Origin: Corynebacterium sp. ACRPS | Lineage (GTDB): Bacteria; Actinomycetota; Actinomycetes; Mycobacteriales; Mycobacteriaceae | Direction: 5' to 3' | NCBI RefSeq assembly: GCF_022346005.1 | Contig: NZ_JAKRMY010000006.1 | Coordinates: forward strand, 1 to 64,000 | Length of the DNA: 64,000 nt | Shown here: one piece after another, positions 47,408-57,324 of the stretch | How the letters are laid out: each line of letters starts with the position of its first letter | Numbering within the stretch: the first letter of the stretch is position 1 | The notes under the pieces: model-generated | Told to the model about the DNA's origin: nothing | Seen by the model: only the letters and a program-made list of their open reading frames with translations | Database searches by the model: none | Program-made: the position numbers and the translations under genes

Positions 47408-49279
47408 TTATTCCACGGTCACGGACTTGGCCAGGTTGCGCGGCTGGTCAACGTCATAGCCCTTGGACTTTGCCACGTGCGCGGCAAAGATCTGCAGAGG
47501 CACCGTAGCAAGGAGCGGCTGCATCAACGTCGGTGCCTTAGGCACGCGGATGACGTGGTTAGCGTAATCCTCTACCGCGGTATCGCCTTCTTCTGCGATC
47601 ACGATGGTGATGGCACCGCGGGCGCGGATTTCCTGGATATTGGATACCACCTTGGAGTGCAGCGAATCGCGCCCGCGCGGGGAGGGGACGATGACAAAGA
47701 CCGGCTGGCCCTCCTCAATCAGCGCGATCGGGCCGTGCTTGAGCTCGCCTGCGGCAAAGCCCTCTGCGTGCAGGTAGGCGATCTCCTTGAGCTTCAGCGC
47801 ACCTTCAAGGGCAACCGGGAAGCCCACGTGGCGGCCCAAAAAGAGCACGGATTCCGCATCCTTCATGGAGTTAGCCAGGCCGGCTACCTGCTGTTCTTCA
47901 TCGATGACGCTTTGTACCTTATCCGGCATATTGCGCAGCTCAGCAAGAACCCCCTGAATTTCATCAGAGAACATATTGCCGCGCAGCTGTGCCAGGTACA
48001 GGCCCAGCAGGTAGGTCGCGGTAATCTGCGCCAAGAAAGCCTTGGTTGAGGCCACCGCGATTTCGGGACCCGCGTGGGTGTAGAGCGCCGCATCGGATTC
48101 GCGCGGAATGGACGAGCCCTGCGTATTGCAGATGGCGATGACCTTCGCTCCCTGCTGGCGGGCGTGGCGCACGGCCATCAGGGTATCCATGGTCTCGCCG
48201 GACTGGGACAAGGCCACGACCAAGGTCTTCTCGTTGACGATCGGATCGCGGTAGCGGAACTCGTGGGCGAGCTCGACCTCGGTGGGGATGCGGCACCAGT
48301 GCTCGATGGCGTACCGCGCCACATGGCCGGCATAGGCCGCCGTGCCGCAGGCGATCACGATGATCTTATCGATGGACTTTAAGACCGATTCATCGATGCG
48401 CAAGTCATCCAAGGTCAGCTGGCCCTGCTCATCAAAGCGGCCCAACAGGGTATCGCGCACGGCGGCGGGCTGATCGTGGATTTCCTTTTCCATGAAGGAA
48501 TCGAAACCGCCCTTTTCAGCGGCGGCCGCATCCCATTTGATCTCAAAGGACTTGCCCTCGGTGGGGTTGCCGTCGTAGTCAGTAATGACGACATCGTCAG
48601 CAGTGATGGTGACCACCTGGTCATTGTCCATTTCCACTGCGGACTTGGTGTAGTCAATAAAGCCCGAGACGTCAGAGCCCAAGAAGTTCTCGCCCTCGCC
48701 CAAGCCGATGACCAGGGGCGAATCGCGGCGGGCGGCAACGATGCGATCCGGCTGGTCAGCGTGAATGGCCAGCAGGGTAAACGCACCGTCGAGGCGCTGG
48801 GCGGTCAGCTGCATTGCCTTGGTGAGATCCCCTGCGGCGTCGTTGTGGAAAACATCACCAAGCAAGGCCGCGGCAACTTCGGTATCGGTTTCAGAAACGA
48901 AGTTATAGCCCTTGTTCAACAGCTCGGTGCGCAGCTCCGCGAAGTTTTCGATGATGCCGTTGTGCACCACGGCCAGCTTGCCGCCGTCAACGACGTGCGG
49001 GTGCGCATTGAGATCGGTCGGACCACCGTGGGTGGCCCAACGGGTGTGCCCGATTCCCAACACGGAATCCTTCAGCGGACGGGCTGCGATCTCATCATCC
49101 AAGGCAGCAACCTTGCCCGCCTTCTTCCGCCAGCTAATCTCCCCATCGGCGTACATCGCCACACCAGCGGAGTCATAGCCGCGGTATTCCAGTCTGTGCA
49201 GACCTTCCACGACTACATCCAGAGCGAAGTATTCGCGGTCACCGCTAGCGTGACCAACATATCCAACAATTCCACACAT
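47408..49279 (-). CDS. glmS: Glutamine-fructose-6-phosphate aminotransferase
   Basis: This 623-residue enzyme makes glucosamine-6-phosphate for peptidoglycan. Cleavage of Met exposes the nucleophile Cys in MCGIVGYVG. The N-terminal amidotransferase domain has GHTRWATHGGP, and two SIS domains follow (ALSQSGETMDTLMA; VPSPRGRDSLHSKV). The C terminus LAKSVTVE is the conserved tail. I start at MCGIVGY because the amidase needs Cys at position 2. No glmS ribozyme was seen upstream. Confidence 0.96.
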   Translation of the reverse strand: MCGIVGYVGHASGDREYFALDVVVEGLHRLEYRGYDSAGVAMYADGEISWRKKAGKVAALDDEIAARPLKDSVLGIGHTRWATHGGPTDLNAHPHVVDGGKLAVVHNGIIENFAELRTELLNKGYNFVSETDTEVAAALLGDVFHNDAAGDLTKAMQLTAQRLDGAFTLLAIHADQPDRIVAARRDSPLVIGLGEGENFLGSDVSGFIDYTKSAVEMDNDQVVTITADDVVITDYDGNPTEGKSFEIKWDAAAAEKGGFDSFMEKEIHDQPAAVRDTLLGRFDEQGQLTLDDLRIDESVLKSIDKIIVIACGTAAYAGHVARYAIEHWCRIPTEVELAHEFRYRDPIVNEKTLVVALSQSGETMDTLMAVRHARQQGAKVIAICNTQGSSIPRESDAALYTHAGPEIAVASTKAFLAQITATYLLGLYLAQLRGNMFSDEIQGVLAELRNMPDKVQSVIDEEQQVAGLANSMKDAESVLFLGRHVGFPVALEGALKLKEIAYLHAEGFAAGELKHGPIALIEEGQPVFVIVPSPRGRDSLHSKVVSNIQEIRARGAITIVIAEEGDTAVEDYANHVIRVPKAPTLMQPLLATVPLQIFAAHVAKSKGYDVDQPRNLAKSVTVE

Positions 49280-49460
49280 AAAAAGGAATCCTACCTCATT
49301 GGTCAACACGAACCGGGGGTTGGACCAAGGGCCTGTTATTTATGGCCGCATACTAATTCGGGCCGTTTATAGTTACTGAAAACTGGCCTGCACACCGCTA
49401 GTTTTCGCGCCCTCGGTGGGCAACCCTCCCGCGCCGCAACTGACCGAGTTGTGGGAGAAG

Positions 49461-49490
49461 AAGGGGCATCGGCAAGCAGCCGCGCCCCTT
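49461..49490 (-). terminator. Terminator of the FAD/Fe-S oxidoreductase gene
   Basis: A 7-bp stem AAGGGGC/GCCCCTT lies just past the stop. The loop carries an exact copy of the over-represented 12-mer GCATCGGCAAGC (49466-49477). On the minus strand CTTCTTC follows. Confidence 0.55.
49466..49477 (+). repeat. Intergenic copy of the 12-mer GCATCGGCAAGC
   Basis: An exact copy outside any gene, in the loop of a terminator hairpin. Ten other exact copies are in the window; see the finding on this oligomer. Confidence 0.6.
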
Positions 49491-49503
49491 CCCTTCCGGA
49501 CCG

Positions 49504-52308
49504 TTAGCGGGTAGCGCGCTCCAGCATCTCCAAGACGTGGTGATAATCCTCGCCGGTGGCGCGGGTCATGCCCAGCTCACACGTGCGGTTAGTAGAGGCG
49601 TGATACTGCGCGCCCAGCTCCGTGACCTGGGCGGCCTCAGCGCGGGTGGCGGACTCCGTGAGCTCCGGGTGGAGCATGCCGCGGTCGCCGGCATAACCAC
49701 AGCAATTCCAGGCCGTGGGGATGTGCACCTCCGAGGCCGCGGCCCGGGCGACCTTTTCAACATCGCCCATCATGCCGAGCTGGAACGCCGAACAGGTTGG
49801 GTGAATCGTCATAGAATCCACCGGCTGGGTGGTCTCGAGGCGCGGTAGCAGCGTATCGGCAGTAAAGCTCAGCGCATCGATGACGGTAATGCCAATGGAT
49901 TCCAGCATCTCCTGAAAGCCCGCGGTACAGCTGGAAGCATCCACGATCACGGGCAGGCGGGCGTTATCTGTGGCCTCCATGATGCTCTCGCGCACGCGCT
50001 GCTCCATGATGTCGTGGCCCTTGCGCATGCCCTTTGAGGACCATGGCGTTCCGCAGCAGAGCTTCTCGATGCCCCTGGGCACCTCCAGCGCGATCCCCGC
50101 CCTCTCCAAGACGGTAATGAAGGCCTCCGTGGCACCCATGCCCTCACCTTGCGGGGCGAACATGGAGTTTACGCAGGCTGGAAGATAGATTCCCGCGGTC
50201 TCTGCATAGCGATCTCCCACGCGCCCGGCCAAACGCTCGCGGGACTTGCCACCCTTGCCTAGCTCCGGCTGGTATCCGGGCACGGTATCGGGGCCGACGA
50301 GCGAGCGGGCCACATCGGTGACCTTCGTGACCAACTGCGCCGGCAACATGTGCGCGCCGGTGAGCGCCGTTGCGGCACCGCGGCTGGTGAACTGCCAATT
50401 CTTGGCGGCAGTAAACCAGACCTTTTCTTCGGCGGCCCCGGCATTCTCGTGGCGCAGCTTCTTGATGAATTTACCGGTATCAATGCCCACTGGGCAGGCG
50501 GTTAAACACATAGAATCCACGGCGCACGTATCGATGCCCATGTACTCATAAGCCTCATCGAGTTCTGCAACCAAGTGCGTATCGCCGCTTTCTTGCGCCC
50601 GCTGGCGGGCACGGCGCACCACGATGCGCTGGCGCGGGGTCAAGGTGAGGTCCCTCGACGGGCAGACCGGCTCGCAATAGCCGCACTCAACGCACGGGTC
50701 GATTTCCTCTTCCACCGTGGGGTTGAGCTTGATATTCGTAATGTGCGCATCGGGGTCATCGTCCAGAATCACACCCGGGTTCATCGTGCCAGCGGGATCG
50801 CAGGCGCGCTTGAGCAGCTGCATGACCTCGTAGAGCTCATCGCCGTACTGGCGGCGCACATACGGGGCCATGGCGCGGCCGGTGCCGTGTTCGGCCTTGA
50901 GGTTTCCCTCTGCCGAAAGCACCAAGTCCACCATTTCCTCATTGAAGTTGTTATAGCGACCAATGGCGCTATCGCCTTCGAAGCGGTCCGTTAGAAGGAA
51001 GTGGATATTGCCGTCTTTCGCGTGGCCGAAAATGACCGCATCGTCGTAAGAATAGCGGGTAAAAAGCTCCTGCAAGGAGGAACAAGTATCGGCCAAATCG
51101 CCCACCGGCACCACAACGTCTTCCAATAGCGCCGTGGTTCCGGAGGGCCTCGCTTCTGCCACCTGGGCATACAGGCCCTTGCGGAAGTTCCACGCGGCGG
51201 TGCGGGTGGGAATATCGGCAGAAAATTCCGCCGGTGATTGCAGGTCCAATTCGCGCAATAGGGACGAGCCCTTGTGTTCTTTTTCCCGCAGCTCTTCTTT
51301 GTCATCGGATTGGTACTCGATGAGCAGCGCGGCCTGCGAATCCACATCGAAGCCGGTAATGGCCTGCGGGACCTTATCGAATCCTTGGCCCACGCGAATG
51401 GAGGCAGAATCCATCAGCTCCAGGGTGGCGGCACCGGTATCCACCAGGGAAGGTAACGCCTTCGTAGCGGCGGAGAGATCGTTAAAGACCGCCACAGTGG
51501 TCGTCGTGAGGGCTGAGATGTGCACGGTGCGAAAGACCGCTTCCGCGATAAACGCCAAGGTTCCTTCGGAGCCAACCAAGAGGTGTTCAAAGAGCTTGAC
51601 GGGGCTATCAAAATCCAGGAAGGAATTAAGCCCGTAGCCCATCGTATTTTTCAGCTTGAAGTGGCGGCGGATGATATCTACTGATTCCTGGTTATCGCGC
51701 ACGCGGCGCTGCAGGCGGGTCAGCGTATCCACCAGCTCGGGTTCTTGTGCTTGGAATTGCCGGTCCGCATCCGCGTCCGCGGTATTGATCACCGTGCCGG
51801 AAGGCAAGACAAAGGTCAGCGATTCCAAGGTGTTATAGGTATTGAACTCGGTGCCGCAGGCCATGCCGGAGGAATTATTCGCCACCACGCCGCCGATGGT
51901 GCAGGCCGCCTCGCTCGCCGGGTCCGGGCCGAGCTTGCGGTTGCGCAGCCCCAAAAGCGCATTGACTTGGCGCACGGTCGCCCCTGGCTGCACGCGTACC
52001 CGCTTGCCGTCATCGAGGACTTCTATGCCCCGGAAATGCTTGCGCACATCCACTAAGTAACCCTCGCCGGAGGCCTGACCTGCCAGGGAGGTACCGCCCG
52101 AGCGCAAGGTCACCGGAATACCTTGCTGCCGCCCCGCCTTGAAAATGGCGGCCACGTGTTCTGCCGAACGCGCTTCAATAACGGCCTTCGGGGTGTAGAG
52201 GTAGTGCGAGGCATCGGAGGCATAGGCCACTCGGTCGATGATGCCGGTCTTTACCTCCGGTCCATCCTGCGGAAACAATTGGTCGATCGTGAGGGTGCCG
52301 GTAGTCAT
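49504..52308 (-). CDS. FAD-linked and 4Fe-4S oxidoreductase, D-lactate dehydrogenase type
   Basis: This 934-residue fusion has an N-terminal FAD-binding PCMH domain (VTLRSGGTSLAGQASGEG, TIGGVVANNSSGM), a FAD-oxidase C-terminal domain with EHGTGRAMAPYV, then two 4Fe-4S motifs (CVECGYCEPVCPS, CAVDSMCLTACPVG) and two CCG domains (CCGTPWSSKGM, WNCCGYAGDRGM). The GlcD-GlpC-like layout matches membrane-associated D-lactate or D-2-hydroxyacid dehydrogenases feeding the quinone pool. The exact substrate is not settled by sequence. The ATG at 52308 has AGGCAGG about 9 nt upstream. Confidence 0.87.
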   Translation of the reverse strand: MTTGTLTIDQLFPQDGPEVKTGIIDRVAYASDASHYLYTPKAVIEARSAEHVAAIFKAGRQQGIPVTLRSGGTSLAGQASGEGYLVDVRKHFRGIEVLDDGKRVRVQPGATVRQVNALLGLRNRKLGPDPASEAACTIGGVVANNSSGMACGTEFNTYNTLESLTFVLPSGTVINTADADADRQFQAQEPELVDTLTRLQRRVRDNQESVDIIRRHFKLKNTMGYGLNSFLDFDSPVKLFEHLLVGSEGTLAFIAEAVFRTVHISALTTTTVAVFNDLSAATKALPSLVDTGAATLELMDSASIRVGQGFDKVPQAITGFDVDSQAALLIEYQSDDKEELREKEHKGSSLLRELDLQSPAEFSADIPTRTAAWNFRKGLYAQVAEARPSGTTALLEDVVVPVGDLADTCSSLQELFTRYSYDDAVIFGHAKDGNIHFLLTDRFEGDSAIGRYNNFNEEMVDLVLSAEGNLKAEHGTGRAMAPYVRRQYGDELYEVMQLLKRACDPAGTMNPGVILDDDPDAHITNIKLNPTVEEEIDPCVECGYCEPVCPSRDLTLTPRQRIVVRRARQRAQESGDTHLVAELDEAYEYMGIDTCAVDSMCLTACPVGIDTGKFIKKLRHENAGAAEEKVWFTAAKNWQFTSRGAATALTGAHMLPAQLVTKVTDVARSLVGPDTVPGYQPELGKGGKSRERLAGRVGDRYAETAGIYLPACVNSMFAPQGEGMGATEAFITVLERAGIALEVPRGIEKLCCGTPWSSKGMRKGHDIMEQRVRESIMEATDNARLPVIVDASSCTAGFQEMLESIGITVIDALSFTADTLLPRLETTQPVDSMTIHPTCSAFQLGMMGDVEKVARAAASEVHIPTAWNCCGYAGDRGMLHPELTESATRAEAAQVTELGAQYHASTNRTCELGMTRATGEDYHHVLEMLERATR

Positions 52309-52497
52309 ATGCGGCGACCTGCCTTCCCAGAGAAGCATAGAAAATGTTACCTAGTGCACATTTTCGCCTGGTTTCTCGACAGTGCGCAAGTAAGGCAACC
52401 CATAGAACTTCGGTGCCGCGCACCCCTTTTGGCCTCCCCGAATCCCCCGCATGTGCCACTCGCCACCCCTTGCCACCAGCACGGGGTGATCTTCATC

Positions 52498-52503
52498 TAT
52501 CCT
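52498..52503 (+). promoter_or_regulatory. -10 box of the hydrolase-fold gene, leaderless start
   Basis: TATCCT ends 7 nt before the GTG at 52511. Confidence 0.5.
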
Positions 52504-52510
52504 AGAATGC

Positions 52511-53344
52511 GTGTCTGCGAATTTGAAGAAACACTTAGGAACGTTATCGAAGCGTGGCCGCAACCGCGTGCTGGTTGGCGACCTCGATTATGCGGGTATT
52601 ACCGGCAAAGTTTATACCCCTGCGGAAGGCCAAGGCCTGCCCGCCGTCGCCTTTGGCCACGATTGGATGCACAAAATCAAGGATTACCACGCCACGCTGC
52701 GCCACCTCGCCAGCTGGGGCATCGTCGTGGTCGCCCCCAATTCTGAGACCGGCATGTTCCCCGATCACCGCAACCTGTCTGCAGACATGGAATCTGCGTT
52801 GCAGATCGCCGCTGGGGTGAAGCTGGGCACCGGCAATATCACCGTATCGCCGGGCAAGCTCGGCATGGTAGGCCACGGCATGGGCGGCGGCACCGCGGTA
52901 CTGGGCGCGGTCGATAACCCGAAGGTCAAGGCCGTCGCCGCGATTTATCCCGCCGTGACCGCCCCGTCCGCCGTCGAGGCCGCCCGCAGCCTCGATACGC
53001 CGGGCCTAGTCATTGGCTCTGGGCGTGATGACATTTTCAATGCCGGAAACCCCGCCAAGCTGGCCTATAACTGGCGCGGCCAGGTGGCCTATCGGGCCAT
53101 CGATAAGGGCACGCAGGCCGGTTTTAGCGAAGATCGCTTCCGCAAATTGGCTATCGGTTCCGGCGCCTTCCAATCCGGCCCCACCGAAATCGCCCGCGGC
53201 CTCGTCACCGGTTTCTTGCTCTCCACCCTCGCCGGCGAGTCCGCCTATGACGGCTTTGCGGATCCTGAGGCGAGCGCGAAGAAGGTAGAAAGCTTTATCG
53301 GCGATGACCTAGCCGAGCGCGCCGGCGTTGCCCTCGATGACTAA
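52511..53344 (+). CDS. Alpha/beta-hydrolase-fold protein with nucleophile replaced by Gly
   Basis: This 277-residue protein has the dienelactone-hydrolase/chlorophyllase-like fold: GKVYTPAEGQGLPAVAFGHD at the oxyanion strand, SWGIVVVAPNSETG, then the nucleophile elbow, which reads GMVGHGMGGG instead of GHSMGG. The usual catalytic serine is glycine. The acid and histidine positions are also not obvious (LVIGSGRDDIFN; the C terminus has no clear His). It may be a non-catalytic binding protein. The GTG start is leaderless. It diverges from the FAD/Fe-S gene. Confidence 0.8.
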   Translation: MSANLKKHLGTLSKRGRNRVLVGDLDYAGITGKVYTPAEGQGLPAVAFGHDWMHKIKDYHATLRHLASWGIVVVAPNSETGMFPDHRNLSADMESALQIAAGVKLGTGNITVSPGKLGMVGHGMGGGTAVLGAVDNPKVKAVAAIYPAVTAPSAVEAARSLDTPGLVIGSGRDDIFNAGNPAKLAYNWRGQVAYRAIDKGTQAGFSEDRFRKLAIGSGAFQSGPTEIARGLVTGFLLSTLAGESAYDGFADPEASAKKVESFIGDDLAERAGVALDD

Positions 53345-53366
53345 AAGCTAATCCGCTGAACTAGGC

Positions 53367-53645
53367 CTATCCACGTCGCAGCACAGATTTCACCTGCCCC
53401 GATGCGTTATTGACACGCGTTGGGGCAGCACTATTTCGGCGCCACGTTCCAGCAGCTGCTTGCCGATGCCCCACCGCATCACCGTCTCTTCCCCCACGCT
53501 GCTCATTTTTGGCCTGCTGTACGGCCTTGGCCGTGGACTTTTCTAGCTCGTCTTGGGCCTTCGCCAGGCTTTTTTCAAATTCCAACATGCGTCGCGCGGT
53601 GCGCTCGCGAAACCCCTGCGCGAATTCTGCAAAATCGTTATTCAT
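53367..53645 (-). CDS. Small helical protein, third gene of the ESX-linked cassette (probable frameshift)
   Basis: The first 46 residues (NNDFAEFAQGFRERTARRML and following, to AVQQAK) form an amphipathic, coiled-coil-like helix rich in Glu, Lys and Ala. The ATG overlaps the stop of the 576-residue gene as TAATG. After an AAAAA run at 53506-53510 the current frame changes to poor codons (AGA, GGA, AGT). A second frame, 53390-53506, starting at ATG 53506 and running through GEETVMRWGIGKQLLERGAE, keeps G/C-rich third positions. A one-base insertion in the A run, programmed slippage, or two genes would explain this. Function unknown. Confidence 0.5.
   Translation of the reverse strand: MNNDFAEFAQGFRERTARRMLEFEKSLAKAQDELEKSTAKAVQQAKNEQRGGRDGDAVGHRQAAAGTWRRNSAAPTRVNNASGQVKSVLRRG
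53458..53469 (-). repeat. Copy of the 12-mer GCATCGGCAAGC, minus orientation
   Basis: One of only two exact copies in the minus orientation. It lies in the frame-shifted part of the small helical gene. Confidence 0.5.
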
Positions 53646-55375
53646 TACCACTGCCCTGCCTTTCGTGCAGTCACGGATGGTTCATCTGAGCTTGGCTCTG
53701 GTGCAGGCTCGGGGGCCGGAGCAGGTGCCGGTGGCTGTTCAGGTTCCGGTGCTGGTGCGGGCTCAGGTTGAAGCTGCGGCTCTGGCGCAGGTGCACCAGC
53801 TCCAGCGGCTTCTGCTGCCTGCAGGTGCTGTACCTTTTCTGGAGGCGGGGCCGGTTCTTCCACCTGGGAAAGCTCCGGAGGTGGCTCAATTGTTCCTTCT
53901 TCCGGGCACAGTTCAGGCGCGGGCTCGGGTTCCGGTTCTGGTTCTGGCTCAGGGCAAGGTTCTGGTTCAGGCTCCGGTGCGGGCTCGGGTTCCGGTTCAG
54001 GCGCAGGTTCCGGTTCCGGTTCCGGCTCTGGGCAATCTGCATCGGCGATATTTTCCAGGCACTCCGCAGCGCCCTCAATGATGAGGCCTACACCTACCAA
54101 AGCGATTCCTGCACCGACGATTCCCAAGCTGCCGCTGCAGGAGGACTCGATGTCACAGGCCGCATCATCTTCCACGGCAGCCGGTGTTGTTGCTTCTTCT
54201 TCGCATTCAGAATCTTCCGGCACAGGCTCAGGTACTGGGTCCTGTTCAGGCTGCAGTGCGGGCTGTTCCGGTTGTTCTGGTGGGCAGTCTTGTGGTTTGG
54301 GTTCCGGCTCAGGATCCGGTTCCGCGTGCGCCGGGGTGGTCGTGGACTCGTTCTGTCGAGGCGGCTCGTTTACGAAACCGCGGCACTGTTGGCACTGGCA
54401 CCCGGAAGGGTGCTGCTCAGGTGCGGGTTCAGGAGCCGGCTTCGGAGCCGGTCCTGGTTTCGGCTCCGGTTGCGGCTCGGGAGCTGGTTTCGGCTCGGGT
54501 GAGGGTTGTGGTTGCGGTGCCGGTTTCGGATCTGGCTTCGGCTCTGGGGTCGGCTCTGGCATCGGTTCCGGATTGGGCGGGCACTCAGCGGTGGATGCGG
54601 GTTGCGTCGGCTGCGCTGGCTGTGGCGGGGTGGAGTCGGCGCCGCCTCCGCCATCGGGCATCGGGCGCGTGGGAGCTGGCGTATCTGGGCACTTTTCCAC
54701 TGGCGGTGGGCAAGAATCCTCCTCGGCCTCTGCCGGCTCGGGGCATTCCTCAGGAAGAGGCCGCTCGCAGACGCATTCGCAGCGGGATTCAAACTCGTCG
54801 TAACAGGATTCAATGGCATCATCGCGGTCCCGGCACGTGCTGGCGATGGAGTCATTGGTGTCATCGATGATCTTCGCACCAATGGTGGAGACGATGGGAA
54901 TAATGAACTTGGCCAGCGGGTGCCTGGTGGCCACCATGGACAAGATATTGAGCAGCGGGATGACCGCGGAAATCAGCTCGGTGAGTGCGGTGTCGGAGGT
55001 ATCGACGACATCGGAAATAGCGCCCGAGCATTGCTTGGCAGAGTCAGTAAGCTGCTTGCTTTCATCGCGGTGGATATCAAAGTCTTTTTGAATGCCGGTC
55101 AGGTGCTCGCGCAAGGTGCCGTTTGCAAAATCGGAGTCGTCAGTGCGCAGGAAATCCGCAAGCCCCTTTCCACCACCGTGCGGAAGATTGCCGCCCACCG
55201 CGGAAATGGTATGGCGCAGAATGTTTTGTGGGGCGATTCCATCTACCGCGCTGATGAGCTCACTCAGAAGCCCCAAGGGCATGCTGGGGCCGGAGTAATT
55301 TCCCAGGCATGCCAATTGGAACTGCGAAATGGCGGCGGAATAATCCCCTAAAAGCGATTTAGTCAGCGCACTCAT
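53645..55375 (-). CDS. Cys- and Pro/Glu-rich modular protein of the ESX-linked cassette
   Basis: This 576-residue protein has an Ala/Ser/Leu-rich helical N-terminal domain (about 1-165) ending in a hydrophobic stretch ([18 protein letters not shown]), a Cys cluster (about 180-235: [28 protein letters not shown]), a long PEPKP-type repeat (about 255-330), another Cys pair group (GCQCQQC), a predicted membrane segment ([18 protein letters not shown], about 418-436), and more PEPEPEP repeats before a basic end. It is coupled by TAATG to genes on both sides. The shape resembles surface or T7SS-linked proteins, but no known toxin domain is visible. Confidence 0.75.
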   Translation of the reverse strand: MSALTKSLLGDYSAAISQFQLACLGNYSGPSMPLGLLSELISAVDGIAPQNILRHTISAVGGNLPHGGGKGLADFLRTDDSDFANGTLREHLTGIQKDFDIHRDESKQLTDSAKQCSGAISDVVDTSDTALTELISAVIPLLNILSMVATRHPLAKFIIPIVSTIGAKIIDDTNDSIASTCRDRDDAIESCYDEFESRCECVCERPLPEECPEPAEAEEDSCPPPVEKCPDTPAPTRPMPDGGGGADSTPPQPAQPTQPASTAECPPNPEPMPEPTPEPKPDPKPAPQPQPSPEPKPAPEPQPEPKPGPAPKPAPEPAPEQHPSGCQCQQCRGFVNEPPRQNESTTTPAHAEPDPEPEPKPQDCPPEQPEQPALQPEQDPVPEPVPEDSECEEEATTPAAVEDDAACDIESSCSGSLGIVGAGIALVGVGLIIEGAAECLENIADADCPEPEPEPEPAPEPEPEPAPEPEPEPCPEPEPEPEPEPAPELCPEEGTIEPPPELSQVEEPAPPPEKVQHLQAAEAAGAGAPAPEPQLQPEPAPAPEPEQPPAPAPAPEPAPEPSSDEPSVTARKAGQW

Positions 55376-55689
55376 TAGTCCACTGCCTTTCCGCTTTCTC
55401 CTGCAAAGGAGCGGCTAAAGCCGGCATCGTACGTGGCGAATGCGCGCATCTGATCGTGTGCTGCCTGGCCTGTGGCAGAGATATTGTCTAAGCGCCACGT
55501 TCCATTGTCATGAATGCGCGCGAGGATGCTTCGTATGCGCTCGCCGTGGCCGGAAAAATTCCGCCCAGCCGCGGCAACGGGAAAGTCTGGAACATCGGCG
55601 CGGTGGGCTTGGCGCTGTTCATCGTTGGCGCTTATAGCTTGTTGTAGTGCGGACATCGCCTCTGCGGGGCGAAGAAAAACCTCAGACAT
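55375..55689 (-). CDS. WXG100/EspC-like small protein of the ESX-linked cassette
   Basis: This 104-residue protein has two helical segments ([40 protein letters not shown] and [19 protein letters not shown]) in the size range of ESX substrates and EspC-like proteins, whose C-terminal pattern of a Tyr and acidic residue before FA is similar. The classical WxG turn is not clear, so membership is tentative. It is the first gene of the coupled cassette and lies upstream of the Pro/Glu-rich gene, as helper proteins often do for larger T7SS substrates. Confidence 0.6.
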   Translation of the reverse strand: MSEVFLRPAEAMSALQQAISANDEQRQAHRADVPDFPVAAAGRNFSGHGERIRSILARIHDNGTWRLDNISATGQAAHDQMRAFATYDAGFSRSFAGESGKAVD

Positions 55690-55785
55690 CGGTATAAATC
55701 CCCAAATCCATATGCGGTAAGTGTGCTCACTTTCATTGGACTGGGGTTTATACCAAATGGTTCCCGGTACTTCTTATTTTCCTGC

Positions 55786-57129
55786 CTATACCGAGGCGAC
55801 GACGGCAGAAAGCCTACCAGCTACCTTGCGGGCGTGTTCTTCTTCGGCCGCTTCTACCATGACGCGGAACAGCTCTTCGGTACCAGAGGGGCGAAGCAGG
55901 ACGCGGCCGGTTTCCCCGAGCTCTTCTTCTGCCTCCACGATGGCCTGCTTGACCTCGGCAGAATCCATGATCGCGGCCTTATTGGACACCGGAACGTTGA
56001 TGAGCACCTGCGGCAATACGGTCATCACGGAGGCCAATTCCTTCAGGCTCTTTCCGGACTTGGCCATACGCGCCATGATGGAAAGACCGGTGAGGGTGCC
56101 ATCGCCGGTAGTGGAGTCATCGGGAAGCACGACGTGCCCGGATTGCTCGCCGCCCAAGGAGAAATCGCCGCGGTGGAGCTCTTCGAGCACATAACGATCG
56201 CCCACCGCCGCGTGGCGGACCTCAATGCCTTGCTCCTCCATGGCAAGCGTCAGGCCCAAATTGGACATGACCGTGGCCACGAGCGTGTTAAAGCGCAGGT
56301 CATTGTCTTCCTTCATCCCTACCGCGAGCAAGGCCATGATCTGATCGCCATCAACCACGTTGCCTTCGGCATCGACGGCGAGGCAGCGGTCCGCATCGCC
56401 ATCGTGGGCAAGACCCAAATCGGCACCATGCTCGAGCACCGCTGCCTGGGCTTTTTCGATATGGGTAGAGCCACAATTTTCGTTGATATTAAAGGCATTT
56501 GGCCGGTGGTAAATCGGGATGACCTCAGCGCCTGCTGCTTCATAGGCGCTCGGAGCAACCTTCGAGGCCGCGCCATTGGCCGTATCCACAACCACCTTGA
56601 TGCCGCTCAAGTCAGTGGAGACGACCTCCTTCAGGTGCGCTAGATAGCGCTCACGCCCATCGGGCGCCTCCGAGATAATGCGGCCCAGCTTGGTGCCCGT
56701 CGGGCCCTCCTCAACGAGGTTATCCATAGCGGCCTGAATCTTATCTTCCACACTATCCGGCAGCTTCTTGCCGCCAGCGGAGAAGAACTTAATGCCGTTA
56801 TCTGGCATCGGGTTATGGGAGGCAGAGATCATCACGCCGAGATCCGCACCATAATCATCCGTCAAAAAGGCGATAGCTGGGGTAGGAAGCACACCCACGC
56901 GCACAACGTCCACGCCGCGCGACGCCAAGCCGGCGGCGATGGCGGCATCGAGCATCTCGCCCGATACGCGGGGGTCACGGCCGATGATTGCCAATGGGCG
57001 GCGCTCATAAGACTCGCGCTGCGCAGTAAAGACCTCCGCCGCCGCTTGTCCCAGCGTCAAGGCCAAAATGGGAGTCAGCTTTTTATTCGCGAGGCCGCGA
57101 ACTCCATCGGTTCCAAATAGTCGAGTCAT
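55786..57129 (-). CDS. glmM: Phosphoglucosamine mutase
   Basis: This 447-residue enzyme converts glucosamine-6-P to glucosamine-1-P for UDP-GlcNAc. It starts [11 protein letters not shown], with the phosphoserine loop [19 protein letters not shown], the metal-binding [13 protein letters not shown] and the sugar-binding [10 protein letters not shown], and ends with [15 protein letters not shown]. The ATG at 57129 is 7 nt from a CATAAT box. Length is typical. Confidence 0.96.
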   Translation of the reverse strand: MTRLFGTDGVRGLANKKLTPILALTLGQAAAEVFTAQRESYERRPLAIIGRDPRVSGEMLDAAIAAGLASRGVDVVRVGVLPTPAIAFLTDDYGADLGVMISASHNPMPDNGIKFFSAGGKKLPDSVEDKIQAAMDNLVEEGPTGTKLGRIISEAPDGRERYLAHLKEVVSTDLSGIKVVVDTANGAASKVAPSAYEAAGAEVIPIYHRPNAFNINENCGSTHIEKAQAAVLEHGADLGLAHDGDADRCLAVDAEGNVVDGDQIMALLAVGMKEDNDLRFNTLVATVMSNLGLTLAMEEQGIEVRHAAVGDRYVLEELHRGDFSLGGEQSGHVVLPDDSTTGDGTLTGLSIMARMAKSGKSLKELASVMTVLPQVLINVPVSNKAAIMDSAEVKQAIVEAEEELGETGRVLLRPSGTEELFRVMVEAAEEEHARKVAGRLSAVVASV

Positions 57130-57136
57130 GAAAACA

Positions 57137-57142
57137 ATTATG
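57137..57142 (-). promoter_or_regulatory. glmM -10 box, leaderless start
   Basis: CATAAT on the minus strand ends 7 nt before the ATG at 57129. Confidence 0.5.
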
Positions 57143-57324
57143 CCCTGTAAGTCCCACCCGTTGCATGTTTGGGGCATCGACAAGCGAGCTAATTAGGTAA
57201 CCAACATCACGAAAAATGTCCTTGTGATGAAAAGCAAAATTTGCTTAAAGTAGTACTTTTTGGCATTTATATGAAATTATTAGCTAGGTTATACTTCACT
57301 CTTTTGCCTTAGAGAGGATCAACG

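Noticed and set aside
49280-49460. A glmS ribozyme upstream of glmS
   Set aside because: The expected ribozyme core was not seen. The region holds only a plausible promoter and an AGGA ribosome binding site.
54078-54870. Plus-strand frames rich in Gly-Ser opposite the Pro/Glu-rich gene
   Set aside because: They arise from reading the repeat codons for Pro, Glu and Ala backwards. The minus strand has TAATG coupling on both sides and a sensible domain layout.
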